From the NCBI RefSeq assembly GCF_019656455.1, contig NZ_BPMK01000005.1:37774-101773 (forward strand): a stretch of DNA of 64,000 nt, in the 5' to 3' direction. Shown piece by piece: positions 63,480 through 64,000 of the stretch. This stretch comes from Noviherbaspirillum aridicola. Its GTDB lineage: Bacteria > Pseudomonadota > Gammaproteobacteria > Burkholderiales > Burkholderiaceae_D. Positions within the stretch are counted from its first letter, which is position 1. Each line of letters begins with the position of its first letter. The position numbers and the translations under genes are program-made. Below the pieces are notes generated by a model. It was not told where the DNA came from, ran no database searches, and saw nothing but the letters and a program-made list of their open reading frames with translations.

Positions 63480-64000
63480 TTCTTCGGACAAACGCCGCTG
63501 AGCCGGCACGGAGGCCGGCCCTACCTGGGCGGTGGAGGTCTTGCGGCCAGGACGGTGATGTCCGTCTTCTCAGAAACTGTAGGAACTGCGAAGCGAAGAC
63601 CAGCACCCGCAACGGCAGTAGGGCCGGCCTCCGTGCCGGCCCGCGGAGGTCGTGCAGCGACTGCGGTTGAGCCTGCCCGCGGTGTTTGTGTTTTTCTCCG
63701 GACGAGCGCCGCTGAGCCGGCACGGAGGCCGGCACTACCCGGGGGGTGGAGGTTTTGCGGCCAGGACGGGGATGTCATTCGCAGGAACAGACAGGACCGC
63801 GAAGCGAAGACCAGTCCCCGCAACGGCAGTGGGGCCGGCCTCCGTGCCGGCCTGCTGAGGTCGTGCCGCGACTGCGTTTGTGCCTGCCCGCGGTGTTTGT
63901 GTTTTTCTCCGGACGAGCGCCGCTGAGCCGGCACGGAGGCCGGCACTACCCGGGCGGTGGAGGTCTTGCGGCCAGGACGGTGATGTCCTTCGCAGAAACA
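63480..64000. repeat. dispersed GC-palindrome repeat, tandem array 4 (cut by window end)
   Basis: Two and a half units with a period of ~211-214 bp (GAGCCGGCACGGAGGCCGGC near 63500, 63714 and 63925). This subtype carries CACGGAG loops on both palindromes, and each unit has a conserved TTTTTCTCCGGACGAGCGCCGCT stretch (its first and last 10 bases are the best conserved). It begins right after hutC and continues past the window. Confidence 0.85.

Overview
The window is high-GC DNA, almost certainly from a betaproteobacterium. The gene content (a MarR-type EPS-associated regulator, DUF2917, GluQ/pirin neighbours, and a WbpL-like initiating transferase relic) suggests Oxalobacteraceae or a close relative such as a Massilia, Noviherbaspirillum or Herbaspirillum type. 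This is inference; there is no rRNA or tRNA gene to anchor it.

Layout. 1-2.5 kb: housekeeping genes (3' end of an RhlE-type helicase, gluQ, pirin). 3-4.5 kb: a lipoprotein with a TbpB-like C-terminus. 4.7-5.5 kb: the wreck of a WbpL/WecA-type initiating glycosyltransferase. 5.7-35.5 kb: one long, tightly packed, co-directional surface polysaccharide (O-antigen/EPS) operon behind a promoter with a strong palindrome. It holds a UDP-diacetamido-uronic acid module (wbpA/B/D/E type), a Wzx flippase, a complete pseudaminic acid pathway with a PseG-PseH fusion, and a second Gfo/Idh + aminotransferase + GNAT block. Two separate amidation modules follow (three WbpG-like amidotransferases, two HisH-like and two HisF-like proteins), then an MDR/Gfo-Idh pair, a Wzy-like protein, glycosyltransferases and a PIG-L deacetylase/LpxD-like pair. 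35.5-36.0 kb: an internally deleted IS630-family element. 36.2-38.1 kb: wzz and trhO on the minus strand. 38.5-42 kb: rfbBDAC for dTDP-L-rhamnose.

42-57 kb: dnaE followed by an accessory stretch rich in dispersed GC palindromic repeats. It contains a 5'-truncated galU, a Gmm-type Nudix hydrolase, a truncated SRPBCC gene, a CheD-like putative deamidase with nuclear-localisation-like basic clusters, a HipA-family kinase (YjjJ/HipH type) flanked by a duplicated piece of a GNAT gene, DUF2917, a LysR regulator, an MsbA-type ABC exporter and an AhpD-like protein. 57-63.5 kb: a hut operon (hutU-hutH-hutG-hutI) divergent from hutC, with a perfect 18-bp palindrome between them. The window ends inside another repeat array.

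How it fits together: two nonulosonic/uronic amino-sugar pathways supply the substrates, the HisH/HisF/WbpG-like sets probably convert carboxyl or N-acetyl groups to amide or amidino groups, glycosyltransferases assemble the repeat, Wzx/Wzy/Wzz export and polymerise it, and rhamnose is provided nearby. The local initiating transferase is dead, so initiation must be encoded elsewhere. The most unusual system is the doubled amidation toolkit (20.9-30.5 kb), in which one HisF-like protein lacks both catalytic aspartates and one amidotransferase has a divergent PP-loop.
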